Assembly (NCBI RefSeq): GCF_046254905.1
Contig: NZ_CP158016.1
Span: forward strand, 1,302,001-1,366,000
Reading direction: 5' to 3'
Source of the DNA: Pseudaeromonas aegiceratis
GTDB taxonomy: Bacteria; Pseudomonadota; Gammaproteobacteria; Enterobacterales; Aeromonadaceae
Length of the DNA stretch: 64,000 nt
Part shown: positions 8,689-18,928 of the stretch, piece after piece
Position numbering within the stretch: position 1 is the first letter of the stretch
How the letters are laid out: every line of letters starts with the position of its first letter
Made by a program: the position numbers and the translations under genes
The notes under the pieces: model-generated
Databases searched by the model: none
Told to the model about the DNA's origin: nothing
The model's input: the letters and a program-made list of their open reading frames with translations, nothing else

Positions 8689-8705
8689 GGGTTGGCTGGC
8701 CCGGA

Positions 8706-9164
8706 TTATTTCTTGGCGTTGCGCTTGGCCACACATTCTGGGCTGTTGCAGTGGCCGTAGAGATAGAGGCTGTGGTGGGTCAGCTCCAGGCCGTGGGCCT
8801 GGGCGATGGCGTTTTGCCGTTGCTCTATGATGTCGTCGTGAAACTCGATCACCCGGCCGCAGTCCAGGCACACCAGATGGTCGTGGTGGTCCTGATGGGC
8901 CAGCTCGAACACCGACTTGCCCCCCTCAAAATGGTGCCGCGTGACGATACCGGCATCGTCAAACTGGTTGAGCACCCGATACACGGTAGCAAGGCCAATC
9001 TCCTCGCCTTGCTCCAGCAGCATCTTGTACAGGTCTTCGGCACTGATGTGCTGGCATTCCGGCAGCTGCAGGTACTCCAGTATCTTGGTGCGGGGGGAGG
9101 TGATCTTCAGACCGGCGTCTTTAAGCTGTTGGCTGTTGGTTGTCATCTCGGGCATCTTGCTCAT
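8706..9164 (-). CDS. fur: Ferric uptake regulator Fur
   Basis: About 152-residue Fur protein: a winged-helix DNA-binding domain (AGLKITSPRTKILEYLQ, GLATVYRVLNQFDDAGIV) and a C-terminal dimerisation/metal domain with HQDHHDHLVCLDCG and CNSPEC, the Cys4 structural zinc residues. It represses iron-acquisition genes when loaded with Fe2+. The start is uncertain: ATGs at 9164, 9155 and 9146 are in frame, and the last (MTTNSQQLK) aligns best with family N-termini, while TTGAGG precedes the 9164 ATG. A Fur box lies upstream. The order fldA then fur on the same strand matches E. coli. Confidence 0.95.
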   Translation of the reverse strand: MSKMPEMTTNSQQLKDAGLKITSPRTKILEYLQLPECQHISAEDLYKMLLEQGEEIGLATVYRVLNQFDDAGIVTRHHFEGGKSVFELAHQDHHDHLVCLDCGRVIEFHDDIIEQRQNAIAQAHGLELTHHSLYLYGHCNSPECVAKRNAKK

Positions 9165-9191
9165 GGGCCTCAATCAGGCCAAATATCTGTC

Positions 9192-9210
9192 ATGGATGAT
9201 ATTCATTATA
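9192..9210. promoter_or_regulatory. Fur box upstream of fur
   Basis: The sequence GATGATATTCATTATA aligns with the 3' 16 bases of the 19-bp Fur consensus with about 13 matches and contains the palindrome ATGATATTCAT. It suggests fur autoregulation. Confidence 0.6.
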
Positions 9211-9328
9211 CGTTTCAATCTTGCCAAATTGGAACCGTGCCGGCCAGATTGGTGACGGGCTTGTTAAATCGGCCGAGGTCAGCGAGGTCATCCTGGTCAT
9301 CTGTGCGCCACAGCCCAGGCACCCGGCA

Positions 9329-9356
9329 ACAAAAAGGGCCTGCCGTGGCAGACCCT
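9329..9356 (-). terminator. Intrinsic terminator of fldA
   Basis: GGGTCTGCC / GGCAGGCCC hairpin on the minus strand (arms 9347-9355 and 9336-9344, one mismatch) followed by TTTTTGTT. Confidence 0.75.
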
Positions 9357-9382
9357 CTGCTGGATGCCTTTGTCAGGCTGGC

Positions 9383-9907
9383 TTATTGCAGTTCGGCCAG
9401 GCACATCTCGTCCACCAGCTGCTTGCACCAGGCCTGAACGCGGCCCTCGGTCAGCTCGGGTTGACGGTCTTCATCGATCCCCAGGCCGACGAAATGCTGG
9501 TCGTCCACCAGGGCCTTGGAGGCCTCAAAGTGATAGCCCTCGGTGGGCCAGTGGCCCATGATGATGGCCCCTCGGGCTTCGATGATGTCCCGCAGTGTGC
9601 CCATGGCGTCGAGGAAGTACTCGGCATAGTCTTCCTGATCGCCGCAACCGAAGATGGCCACCAGCTTGTTGGTGAAGTCGATCTCTTCGAGCTCGGGGAA
9701 GAAGTCATCCCAGTCGGCCTGCGCCTCACCGTAGTACCAGGTGGGGATGCCCAGGATCAACAGATCGAACTGGGCGATCTCTTCCTTGCTGCTCTTGGCG
9801 ATATCCCGTACATCCACCAGCTGTGCTCCCAGCTCCTTCTGGATCATGCCGGCGACGGTTTCGGTATTGCCGGTATCGCTACCGAAGAAAAGACCTACGC
9901 TTGCCAT
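9383..9907 (-). CDS. fldA: Flavodoxin I
   Basis: 174-residue long-chain flavodoxin, a small FMN-binding electron carrier. The FMN phosphate loop GSDTGNTE is at residues ~9-16, the isoalloxazine-stacking aromatic region is GIPTWYYGEAQ (~53-63), and GCGDQEDYAEYF is the third FMN loop. Known partners include flavodoxin reductase and reductive-activation enzymes. It has its own terminator and lies immediately upstream of fur on the same strand, as in E. coli. Confidence 0.95.
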   Translation of the reverse strand: MASVGLFFGSDTGNTETVAGMIQKELGAQLVDVRDIAKSSKEEIAQFDLLILGIPTWYYGEAQADWDDFFPELEEIDFTNKLVAIFGCGDQEDYAEYFLDAMGTLRDIIEARGAIIMGHWPTEGYHFEASKALVDDQHFVGLGIDEDRQPELTEGRVQAWCKQLVDEMCLAELQ

Positions 9908-9951
9908 AGTGGTTCGTTACCCTTGGTATTAGAGGAGTGATTAAGTATGAA

Positions 9952-10248
9952 TTATTCCTGCACGGTCGCGGCGTTGCAGGCATCAATATGCTGTTTGATC
10001 AACCACTGGATCAAGTCGGCGCGACTGATCTGCTGCGCCTTGGCCAGCTGGTTGAGGTGATCGAGCACGCTGGCTTCCAGCTTGAGCTCGACCCGGCGAA
10101 AGCCGTTCTCCTTGTCCCGCTTGAGCTGATTGCGCTTGTTGATTTTCAGCTGCAGGTCACGGGGCAGGGGATTGGTCTTGGGCCGCCCTGGCCGCCGCTC
10201 ATCGGCGAACAAATCCAGGGTGGTACGATCGGACTGCTGTTTTGCCAT
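9952..10248 (-). CDS. ybfE: YbfE-family ribbon-helix-helix-like protein
   Basis: 98-residue protein that closely matches E. coli YbfE across the N-terminal half: TDRTTLDLF-like SDRTTLDLF, ERRPGRPKTNPLPRD and LKINKRNQLKRDK. Arg/Lys-rich, with a C-terminal RVELKLEASVLDHLNQLAKA segment that looks like a ribbon-helix-helix DNA-binding fold. E. coli ybfE is described as LexA-regulated; I see no convincing LexA box here. The upstream in-frame extension to 10476 is not conserved, so I use the ATG at 10248. It lies between fldA and ybfF as in E. coli. Confidence 0.85.
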   Translation of the reverse strand: MAKQQSDRTTLDLFADERRPGRPKTNPLPRDLQLKINKRNQLKRDKENGFRRVELKLEASVLDHLNQLAKAQQISRADLIQWLIKQHIDACNAATVQE

Positions 10249-10406
10249 ACCTATCTTTAACAACGATCGACATCGGATTTTGGGTGAAGACACCGGCCGG
10301 ACTGTGCGGCATGGGCGACTCGTCTCCCGGGGCGGGAGTGCAGGCCCCGGCGCGGAGCCCTGCCCCCAGCAGAGCCGGCGAACTATAGCATAGGGGACTG
10401 GGACTG

Positions 10407-11183
10407 TTAACTGCTTGCCGACAGGAAATCCACAACCAGCTTGTTGAACAGCAGGGGTTTTTCGGCATGCAACCAATGGCCGGCACCCAGTACCAGCCTG
10501 GCCTTGGCCCGGGGGAATAGCCCTGCTATGGCGCCTTGATGATGGGGTTGCAGGTAGGGGGACAACTCGCCCTTGATAAACAGGCTAGGGCCAGGATAAG
10601 ACCCCTCGACGGCCGGCCAGGCCAGTATCTGCGGGTAGTTGGCCTGCAGGGCCGCCAGATTGAAACGCCAGCAAGGCTGTGCGCCCGGCAGGAAGGATTT
10701 CAGCAGAAATTGGCGCACCGCCGGGTCTGTCAGGTGTTGTGCCAGGCAGGCATCGGCCTGGACGCGGGTCAGTGGCGCTTGGCGCGCTACCGCATGCAAG
10801 CCGGCAAACACGGCATCGTGCTCGCCCGGCAGGTAGTCTGCCGGTGCCATGTCCACCACCACCAGCTGCTTTACCCGCTGGGGATGGCGCAGGGCACACT
10901 GCATGGCGACCTTGCCCCCCATGGAGTGGCCCACCAGGGACACCTCGGCGAGTCCCTGCTCATCCAGCAACGCCAGCAGGTCCGTCACCATGGCCGGATA
11001 AGTGTGTTCGGGGGAGTGGGGGGAGCGGCCGTGATTGCGCAGGTCCAGGCTCAGCACCCCGAATCCCGCTTCTCCCAACGCCTTGGCCAGCAGGCCAAGA
11101 TTGTCCAGACTGCCAAACAGACCATGGATCAGGACGACGACCGGCCCGGGTTGAGCGGGGCGGAACTGGGCATTTAGCTGCAT
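10407..11183 (-). CDS. ybfF: Alpha/beta-hydrolase esterase YbfF
   Basis: 258-residue alpha/beta hydrolase related to E. coli YbfF, an esterase active on short-chain and palmitoyl-CoA-type esters. The oxyanion region is LIHGLFGSLDN (~27-37), the nucleophile elbow GHSMGGK (~92-98) and the catalytic His lies in GAGHWLHAEKP near the C-terminus. I start at the ATG at 11183 with AAGGAG seven bases upstream; the frame extends to 11225 without a ribosome-binding site. It lies upstream of ybfE on the same strand and diverges from seqA. Confidence 0.9.
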   Translation of the reverse strand: MQLNAQFRPAQPGPVVVLIHGLFGSLDNLGLLAKALGEAGFGVLSLDLRNHGRSPHSPEHTYPAMVTDLLALLDEQGLAEVSLVGHSMGGKVAMQCALRHPQRVKQLVVVDMAPADYLPGEHDAVFAGLHAVARQAPLTRVQADACLAQHLTDPAVRQFLLKSFLPGAQPCWRFNLAALQANYPQILAWPAVEGSYPGPSLFIKGELSPYLQPHHQGAIAGLFPRAKARLVLGAGHWLHAEKPLLFNKLVVDFLSASS

Positions 11184-11297
11184 GGCGCACTCCTTATTAG
11201 AACGGCGACATGATGCATGAATCACTGTGAAAACAATACCATGACAAAAGCAGGGGTATGGTGGGGCTCGTCAGGAGCCGGCTGGTCTGTCCAATGG

Positions 11298-11326
11298 TTG
11301 GGCTCTTGATGAGGACTATGTATAAT
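11298..11326 (+). promoter_or_regulatory. Sigma-70 promoter of seqA
   Basis: TTGGGC (11298-11303), 17-base spacer, then a perfect TATAAT (11321-11326), 37 bp before the seqA start. Confidence 0.7.
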
Positions 11327-11363
11327 CCGACCATTTATTAAGTAACTTATTGCAAGAAGTGCC

Positions 11364-11870
11364 ATGAAGACCATCGAGGTTGATGAAGAGCTTTACCGTT
11401 ATATCGCCAGCCAGACCCAGCATATCGGCGAGAGTGCCTCCGACATCCTGCGTCGGTTACTGGGTGTCACCCCGCAACAGCTGACCGAGTGCGCCAATGC
11501 CGAACCGCTAGTGCAACCAGCGCAAACGAATGAGGCCCTCCCTGTCAGCCTGCCGGACGCCGAGACTCTGGCGGCAGAGGAGAGCTCCATCGGCCGCTTC
11601 ATGCTGGTCCTCACCGCCTTGTACCGCGGTCAGCCCGAGGCCTTTGCCCAGGCGGCCGAACTCAAGGGCCGCAAGCGTCTCTACATAGCCCGCTCTCCCG
11701 AAGAGCTGCAGGCCAACGGCACCACCACCAAGCCCAAACCCATTCCCGATACGCCGTTCTGGGTCATCAGTAATACCAATACCGCCCGCAAGAGGCACAT
11801 CATCAACCAGGTGATGACAGCGATGGCCTATCCTGCCGACCAGATCGAGCAGGTGTGTGACAAGGTTTAG
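11364..11870 (+). CDS. seqA: Replication initiation regulator SeqA
   Basis: 168-residue SeqA, which binds hemimethylated GATC clusters and sequesters oriC and the dnaA promoter. The N-terminal oligomerisation domain is MKTIEVDEELYRYIASQT (1-18) with SASDILRRLL; the C-terminal DNA-binding domain includes GRFMLVLTALY, GRKRLYIARS and the TPFWVISNTNTARKR recognition segment. Slightly shorter than E. coli SeqA (181) because of a reduced linker. SeqA implies Dam methylation in this organism. It lies 32 bp upstream of pgm, and the two are probably cotranscribed. Confidence 0.95.
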   Translation: MKTIEVDEELYRYIASQTQHIGESASDILRRLLGVTPQQLTECANAEPLVQPAQTNEALPVSLPDAETLAAEESSIGRFMLVLTALYRGQPEAFAQAAELKGRKRLYIARSPEELQANGTTTKPKPIPDTPFWVISNTNTARKRHIINQVMTAMAYPADQIEQVCDKV

Positions 11871-11902
11871 TCTCAACTACACATTCAATCAGGAAATTTG
11901 CT

Positions 11903-13552
<1,650 letters not shown>

Positions 13553-13564
13553 GTCGACCACTCA

Positions 13565-13596
13565 ACAAAAAACCGACCCTAGGGTCGGTTTTTTTA
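13565..13596. terminator. Terminator of pgm
   Basis: Perfect 20-base palindrome AACCGACCCT / AGGGTCGGTT (13571-13590) flanked by an A-run and followed by seven T. Confidence 0.9.
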
Positions 13597-13979
13597 TGCC
13601 TGGTCAAATGGTCGTTCAGATGGCCGCAGGGGGTGAAAAATATGGCACAAAATTTGAAATCGCTTTCTTGCTGCGATTGAAGTGTGTTCATTTTCAGATA
13701 TTTTCATGGTATTTCAAGAAAAATATGCTAGTTATAATTTCTTAAGTCAAAAATTAAGCATAACTATATGATATTTAATTAAATTTATACTTGATATCAT
13801 CGGCTTGTTTTTGAAAATACTTTCATGAAAATGGGGGGGGATAACCAGGGTGAAATGTGACTTAGGTTAAATTTTACGGCTACCCCATTGGGTAGTATTC
13901 TGCTGCCGGATTAATAGACCTTATAATTCCACCCGGTAGCCCCTGAGGCAAAACTCTCGAGTAATGAAGGAAATCGGTT
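13597..13979 (+). promoter_or_regulatory. AT-rich leader region of glgP
   Basis: About 380 bp without a gene. From ~13630 to ~13880 it is strongly AT-rich in an otherwise GC-rich window, typical of a regulated promoter or nucleoid-protein binding region. It contains the palindrome CTACCC-CATT-GGGTAG (13880-13895), 85 bp before glgP, which may be an operator or an RNA hairpin. A G8 homopolymer lies near 13835. No specific factor can be assigned. Confidence 0.5.
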
Positions 13980-16451
13980 ATGGCGAAGAAAAAAGTTGAA
14001 CAGCCAGGTTCGCTCGACAAAGACCAGCTGAAGCAAAACATCATTCACCACTTGCGTTCCACGCTGGGCACCAGCGAAGAGAAGGCAAGCCGCCAATCCT
14101 GGTGGAAGGCCACCTGCGCAGCAGTCAATGAGCAGGTTTATGAGCGTCTGACGCAAACCCAGCAGACCCATCTCAAGCAAGACACCCGTGCCGTGCACTA
14201 CCTGTCTGCTGAATTCCTGATGGGCCGCCTGACTGCCAACAACCTGCACAACCTGGGTCTGTACGAAACCAGTGGTGCCGCGCTCAAGGAGCTGGGCATC
14301 GACATCGCCGATCTGTGCGAAGAAGAGCCGGACATGGCGCTGGGTAACGGCGGTCTGGGTCGTCTGGCTGCCTGCTTCATCGACTCCCTGGCTACCCTGA
14401 ACCTGCCGGCCATCGGTTACGGTCTGCACTACGAGCACGGCCTGTTCCGCCAAGAGATCCGCGACGGCCGTCAGATCGAGCGTCCGGACTCCTGGCGCGA
14501 ATACGGCAACCCCTGGGAAATCTGCCGTCCTGAATCCATTCAGGAAATCCCCCTCTACGGCTACGTCGAAACCGTGTTCGGCGAAGACGGCAAGATGAAG
14601 AAGGTGTGGCACGCCGGTCAGAAGATCAAAGGGGTACCTTGGGATATCCCGGTCGTTGGCTACGAAGGCAAGACCGTTAACATCCTGCGTCTGTGGGAAT
14701 CCCGCGCCTCCGAATTCTTCGATTGGGACGTGTTCAACGCCGGTGGTTACATCGACTCCCAGGCCGAAAAGGCTCAGGCGGAAACCATCTCCAAGGTGCT
14801 CTACCCGAACGATGAGTCCGAAGCCGGTAAGATCCTGCGTCTGGTGCAGCAGTACTTCTTCTGCGCCTGCTCCCTGAAGGACATCATGCGCCGCTACAAG
14901 CGTGCCCATGGCAGCGACTTCAGCAAGTTTGCCGAGCAGATCGCCATCCAGCTGAACGACACCCACCCCACCATCGCCATCCCGGAACTGATGCGTATCC
15001 TGGTGGACGAAGAAGAGCTGGATTGGGATGCCGCCTGGGCCATCTGCTACAAGGTGTTCTCCTACACCAACCACACCCTGTTGCCGGAAGCCCTGGAAAA
15101 GTGGGCCCTGTACCTGTTCGAACGGGTGCTGCCGCGTCACCTGGAAATCATCTACGAAATCAACCGTCGCTTCCTGGAAGATCTGGTTGAGCCCAAGTGG
15201 CCCGGCGATGATGCCGTCAAGGCCAAGCTGTCCATCATCGAAGAGGGTGATGTTCGCAAGGTGCGCATGGGCAACCTGTGTGTGATCGGCTCTCACAAGG
15301 TCAACGGTGTGGCCGAAATCCACTCCAAGCTGGTGAAGGAAGATCTGTTCCCCGAGTTCGCCGCCCTGTGGCCGGAGAAGATGTGCAACGTGACCAACGG
15401 GGTGACCCCGCGTCGCTGGCTGCTCTCCTGTAACCCTGAGCTGGCCAAGCTGTACACCGATACCGTGGGTGCCGAATGGCCGCTGAAGCTGGACCTGATG
15501 CGTGGCGCCCTGAAGCATGCCGATGATGCTGCCTTCCAGAAGCAGTTCATGGACATCAAGCGTGCCAACAAGGAGAAGCTGGTCAAGGTGATCAAGGCCG
15601 AGACCGGGATCGACGTCAGCGCCGAGGCCATCTTCGACATCCAGATCAAGCGTCTGCACGAGTACAAGCGTCAACAGCTGAACCTGATCCACATCATGGC
15701 CCTGTACCGTCGTCTGCTGGCCAACCCGGACTACGACATGCATCCGCGTGTGTTCATCTTCGGTTCCAAGGCGGCGCCTGGTTACAAGCTGGCCAAGGAC
15801 ATCATCTATGCCATCAACAAGGTGGCAGAGCGGGTGAACAACGATGAGCGCATCAAGGGCAAGCTGAAGGTTGTCTTCATGCCGAACTACCGCGTGAGCC
15901 TGGCTGAGAAGCTGATCCCGGCGGCCGACGTATCCCAGCAGATCTCCACTGCCGGTTACGAAGCCTCCGGTACCGGCAACATGAAGCTGGCCATGAACGG
16001 CGCCATCACCCTGGGGACCCTGGACGGGGCCAACATCGAGATCGCCGAGGAAGCCGGTGCCGAGTACAACGCCATCTTCGGTCTGACCGTGGACGAGGTG
16101 AAGGCAGTGAAGGCCAAGGGTTACAACCCCTGGGATTACTACTACGCCAACCCGGAAATCAAGGCCGTGCTGGACTGGATGGACACCGACTTCTTCACCC
16201 CGGGTCGTCCGGGCGAGCTGTCCTCCATCAAGCGCGCCCTGCTGGACGGTGGTGACACCTATCTGGCCCTGGCCGACTTCGAGTCCTACTCCGAAGCCCA
16301 GAAGAAGGTTGATGCCCTGTATCGCGACAAGCAGGCTTGGGCCAAGGCGGTCATCGTGAACTCTGCCACCATGGGCAAGTTCAACTCCGACCGCTCCATC
16401 CAGGACTATGCCGACTACATCTGGTATCTGAAGCCCTGCAGCGTGGCCTAA
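13980..16451 (+). CDS. glgP: Glycogen phosphorylase
   Basis: 823-residue GT35 phosphorylase that releases glucose-1-phosphate from glycogen or maltodextrin ends. The conserved core includes HYLSAEFLMGR (~60-70), GNGGLGRLAACF, NVTNGVTPRRWL and the pyridoxal-phosphate lysine segment EASGTGNMKLAMNGA (~660-674). MalP is the close alternative; the position between pgm and glgC favours GlgP. Codon use is notably optimised, with many CTG, GGT and AAG codons, suggesting high expression. Confidence 0.94.
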   Translation: MAKKKVEQPGSLDKDQLKQNIIHHLRSTLGTSEEKASRQSWWKATCAAVNEQVYERLTQTQQTHLKQDTRAVHYLSAEFLMGRLTANNLHNLGLYETSGAALKELGIDIADLCEEEPDMALGNGGLGRLAACFIDSLATLNLPAIGYGLHYEHGLFRQEIRDGRQIERPDSWREYGNPWEICRPESIQEIPLYGYVETVFGEDGKMKKVWHAGQKIKGVPWDIPVVGYEGKTVNILRLWESRASEFFDWDVFNAGGYIDSQAEKAQAETISKVLYPNDESEAGKILRLVQQYFFCACSLKDIMRRYKRAHGSDFSKFAEQIAIQLNDTHPTIAIPELMRILVDEEELDWDAAWAICYKVFSYTNHTLLPEALEKWALYLFERVLPRHLEIIYEINRRFLEDLVEPKWPGDDAVKAKLSIIEEGDVRKVRMGNLCVIGSHKVNGVAEIHSKLVKEDLFPEFAALWPEKMCNVTNGVTPRRWLLSCNPELAKLYTDTVGAEWPLKLDLMRGALKHADDAAFQKQFMDIKRANKEKLVKVIKAETGIDVSAEAIFDIQIKRLHEYKRQQLNLIHIMALYRRLLANPDYDMHPRVFIFGSKAAPGYKLAKDIIYAINKVAERVNNDERIKGKLKVVFMPNYRVSLAEKLIPAADVSQQISTAGYEASGTGNMKLAMNGAITLGTLDGANIEIAEEAGAEYNAIFGLTVDEVKAVKAKGYNPWDYYYANPEIKAVLDWMDTDFFTPGRPGELSSIKRALLDGGDTYLALADFESYSEAQKKVDALYRDKQAWAKAVIVNSATMGKFNSDRSIQDYADYIWYLKPCSVA

Positions 16452-16463
16452 GCCATCCTCAGT

Positions 16464-16494
16464 AAAAAGAGCGCCTTCTGGCGCTCTTTTTTTT
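16464..16494 (+). terminator. Terminator of glgP
   Basis: GAGCGCC / GGCGCTC stem (16469-16475, 16480-16486), an A-run before and eight T after. Confidence 0.88.
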
Positions 16495-16721
16495 GCTCAT
16501 TTTCGAGGAGATAGCAGTTTTTTACAGGTTGGCAATAAGACTGCCATGGGATATTGCTTAACTGATTGGTGAATCACTGTTTGCTCATCAAGCAAGAAAA
16601 GCACTGGACGTGGGCTTTTCCCCTTGTGGCATGATACCGTTTTCAAGGGCGAAGGAATCGCCGGGACAAGGTACAGCCCTGGATCAGTATTGATATTCAG
16701 AAAAGCAGAAGGAACCATTGC

Positions 16722-17954
16722 ATGGCTTATCAGCATCAAACTCGTAAGAAGATCATAGGCATGGTGTTGGCTGGCGGTAAGGGGGAGCGCTTGAGCCCGC
16801 TGACCCTGCGCCGTCCCAAACCCGCCGTCCCCTTTGCCGGCAAGTACAAGATCATCGACTTCGTGCTGAGCAACTTTTTCCATTCGGGGATCCGCAACGT
16901 TTACGTCCTGACCCAGTACCGCTCCTATACCCTGAACAAGCACATCCGTGAGTCCTGGAACCGTTGGGCCGGCAAGGATGAGTTCTTCGATGACATCTCG
17001 CCGGAGACCAACAGCGAGCGGGAGGCCTGGTTCAAGGGGACGGCGGATGCCATCTGCCACTACCTGCGCTTCTTGGAGGAGTCAGACGCGGACTTCGTGG
17101 CCATCTTCGGCGGCGATCACATCTACAAGATGGATATCCGCCAGATGATCGATTTCCATGACTGCCAACAGGCGGACATCACCATCGCCGCCCTGGAGGT
17201 GCCCCAGCTCGAGGCCAGTCGGTTTGGCGTCTTCTCGGTGGATACCAGCGATCGCATCACCTGTTTTGCCGAGAAACCCAAGCAACCCCAGACCATCCCG
17301 GGGCGGGAAACCTGTTATGCCTCCATGGGCAACTACATCTTCTCCCGGGTTAAGTTGATCGAGGTGCTCAAGGCCGGTCTGGACCGCTATGAGGATCTGG
17401 ACTTCGGCAAGCACGTGATCCCCATGATGCTGGAGCAGGGCGACCGGGTGTTTGCCTACAACTTCACCCAGAACGAGGTGCCGCAGATGCAGGAGGCCGA
17501 GCGGGGCTACTGGAAGGATGTGGGCACGCTTGACTCCTATTTCGAGACCAACATGGACCTGATTGGTGTCAGTCCCCAGCTCAATCTCTACAACTATCAG
17601 TGGCCCATCCTGACCAAGCCCAGCATCTACCCACCGGCCAAGACGGTGTTTGATGACGAGGGGCGCCGCGGTCAGACCCTGGACTCCTATGTCTGTGGCG
17701 GCTGCGTGGTCAGCGGTAGCACGGTGCGCCGTTCCATCCTGGGCCCCTGCTGCCGGATCAACAGCTACAGCCTGCTGGAAGACTGCATACTGTTTGAAGG
17801 GGTGACGGTGGGGCGCAAGGTCAAGATACGGCGGGCCATCATAGACGAGGGCGTGGTCATCCCAGACGGGGTCGAGATTGGCTATGACCATGATGCCGAT
17901 CGGGCGCGGGGCTATCTGGTCACCGAGTCCGGCATTGTGGTGGTGTCGGCGTGA
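16722..17954 (+). CDS. glgC: Glucose-1-phosphate adenylyltransferase
   Basis: 410-residue ADP-glucose pyrophosphorylase, committing glucose-1-phosphate to glycogen synthesis. The nucleotide-binding motif is LAGGKGERLSPLT (~15-27) followed by RRPKPAVPFAGKYKIIDF; the activator-site Lys is in that region; the Glc-1-P site is in FAEKP (~183) and the catalytic GGDHIYKMD at ~127. The C-terminal third is a left-handed beta-helix. A 270-bp intergenic region separates it from glgP, so it is likely transcribed separately. glgA and glgB are not in the window. Confidence 0.95.
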   Translation: MAYQHQTRKKIIGMVLAGGKGERLSPLTLRRPKPAVPFAGKYKIIDFVLSNFFHSGIRNVYVLTQYRSYTLNKHIRESWNRWAGKDEFFDDISPETNSEREAWFKGTADAICHYLRFLEESDADFVAIFGGDHIYKMDIRQMIDFHDCQQADITIAALEVPQLEASRFGVFSVDTSDRITCFAEKPKQPQTIPGRETCYASMGNYIFSRVKLIEVLKAGLDRYEDLDFGKHVIPMMLEQGDRVFAYNFTQNEVPQMQEAERGYWKDVGTLDSYFETNMDLIGVSPQLNLYNYQWPILTKPSIYPPAKTVFDDEGRRGQTLDSYVCGGCVVSGSTVRRSILGPCCRINSYSLLEDCILFEGVTVGRKVKIRRAIIDEGVVIPDGVEIGYDHDADRARGYLVTESGIVVVSA

Positions 17955-18025
17955 TATCAGCGGGGGGCGCAGCAGATCCCGCTCTGCGATCAGCCGGTGT
18001 CCCCCGTGCTTTTCCCTTCAAGAAT

Positions 18026-18046
18026 GAGGGCGAGTCATTCGCCCTC
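18026..18046 (+). terminator. Hairpin after glgC, weak terminator candidate
   Basis: Perfect stem GAGGGCGA / TCGCCCTC with a five-base loop in the 297-bp gap after glgC. Only a short T-poor tail follows, so termination is uncertain. Nothing else is recognisable in this gap. Confidence 0.45.
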
Positions 18047-18251
18047 GTTCGCATCTAGCTGAACCCTGCCCTCCCTGTGCGGACAGGGAATGGCCGTCGT
18101 CGTTGGACGGATCCGCTGCTTGCGGCTTTTTGTCCGAATACTCCGACATCAACCTTTGTAAAAAAAGATTAAGTGATGTGCGCAGGCCACTGGCGAGCCA
18201 GGGTGGCGAGGGATATATTTGGCTCCGATTACAGCAACCGGAGCATCAATC

Positions 18252-18560
18252 GTGACAAAAAGCAGATGGGTCGTGGGTCTGTGTCTGGCCACCGCTAGCC
18301 TGGCCGCTCAGTCGGGTATCTTGCGTTGTGGCAGTCATGTTGTACAGGAGGGTGAGCCGGCATCGGCTGTGGTGGCCCGTTGCGGCAAGCCGCTGCTGGT
18401 GGAGGACATCACCCGTCGGCAGGAGAGTAAGAGCGGTGAGCTGACCCAGATCAAGGAGGGGGAGCGTTGGACCCTCTCCATGGGCAAGGGGCAGTTTATG
18501 CAAATCGTCACCATCAAGGATGGCAAGGTCATCCAGATCAACAACGGCCCTCGCGAATGA
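18252..18560 (+). CDS. DUF2845 exported small protein
   Basis: 102 residues starting at GTG (18252) with GGAG nine bases upstream. The first ~20 residues form a signal peptide (RWVVGLCLATASLAAQS); the mature part has ILRCGSHVVQEGEPASAVVARCGKP, the CG...GxxxxxVxxxCGxP pattern of DUF2845. The two cysteines could form a disulphide in the periplasm. Function unknown for the family. The stop codon lies inside the terminator hairpin. Confidence 0.75.
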   Translation: MTKSRWVVGLCLATASLAAQSGILRCGSHVVQEGEPASAVVARCGKPLLVEDITRRQESKSGELTQIKEGERWTLSMGKGQFMQIVTIKDGKVIQINNGPRE

Positions 18561-18572
18561 GGGCCGTTTCAT
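18544..18572. terminator. Terminator overlapping the DUF2845 gene end
   Basis: ACGGCCCTC (18544-18552) / GAGGGCCGT (18559-18567) stem followed by TTCATTT. It probably serves both convergent genes. Confidence 0.75.
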
Positions 18573-18782
18573 TTAAGGCCGAAATCTGTGCATGGCCCGC
18601 ACTTCCTTATTGATGCGGGCTATGGTCTGTAGGGCCGTGGGATCCAGGCCACCCTCGTAGCAGACGAAGCCCTTGTCGAAGCGAAAGGGGCCCTCCATCT
18701 CGATGAAGAAGCTGCCCTGATAGTAGGCCATCACATGGCGTGCGATCTGGCGTGGCAGGCCGCTGCGAAAAATCTTGATCAT
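18573..18782 (-). CDS. Hypothetical small protein (69 aa)
   Basis: 69 residues from the ATG at 18782 (GGAG seven bases upstream); the frame is open to 18887 but without a ribosome-binding site. It is basic at both ends with a central YYQGSFFIEMEGPFRFDKGF segment that looks like a small beta-sheet core, and no membrane segment. I do not recognise a named family. The clear ribosome-binding site and placement in a coding-dense region support a real gene. Confidence 0.6.
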   Translation of the reverse strand: MIKIFRSGLPRQIARHVMAYYQGSFFIEMEGPFRFDKGFVCYEGGLDPTALQTIARINKEVRAMHRFRP

Positions 18783-18928
18783 CCTGGACTCCAAGCGGGT
18801 GGGACGGCTGCCAAGATAGGGAGCCCGGGTGGCAAGCCCGTGGCACTTGTCTGAAAGATTGATGACAGCCACAAAAGTCTGCGCCACCCATGGGCTAACT
18901 TCTGAAGAGAGGCTGCGGAGACCTGGTT

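Noticed and set aside
13911..15743. 610-codon open frame on the minus strand
   Set aside because: Lies antisense to glgP, whose family identity is unambiguous; the frame has shadow-like composition rich in Gly, His, Val and Gln.
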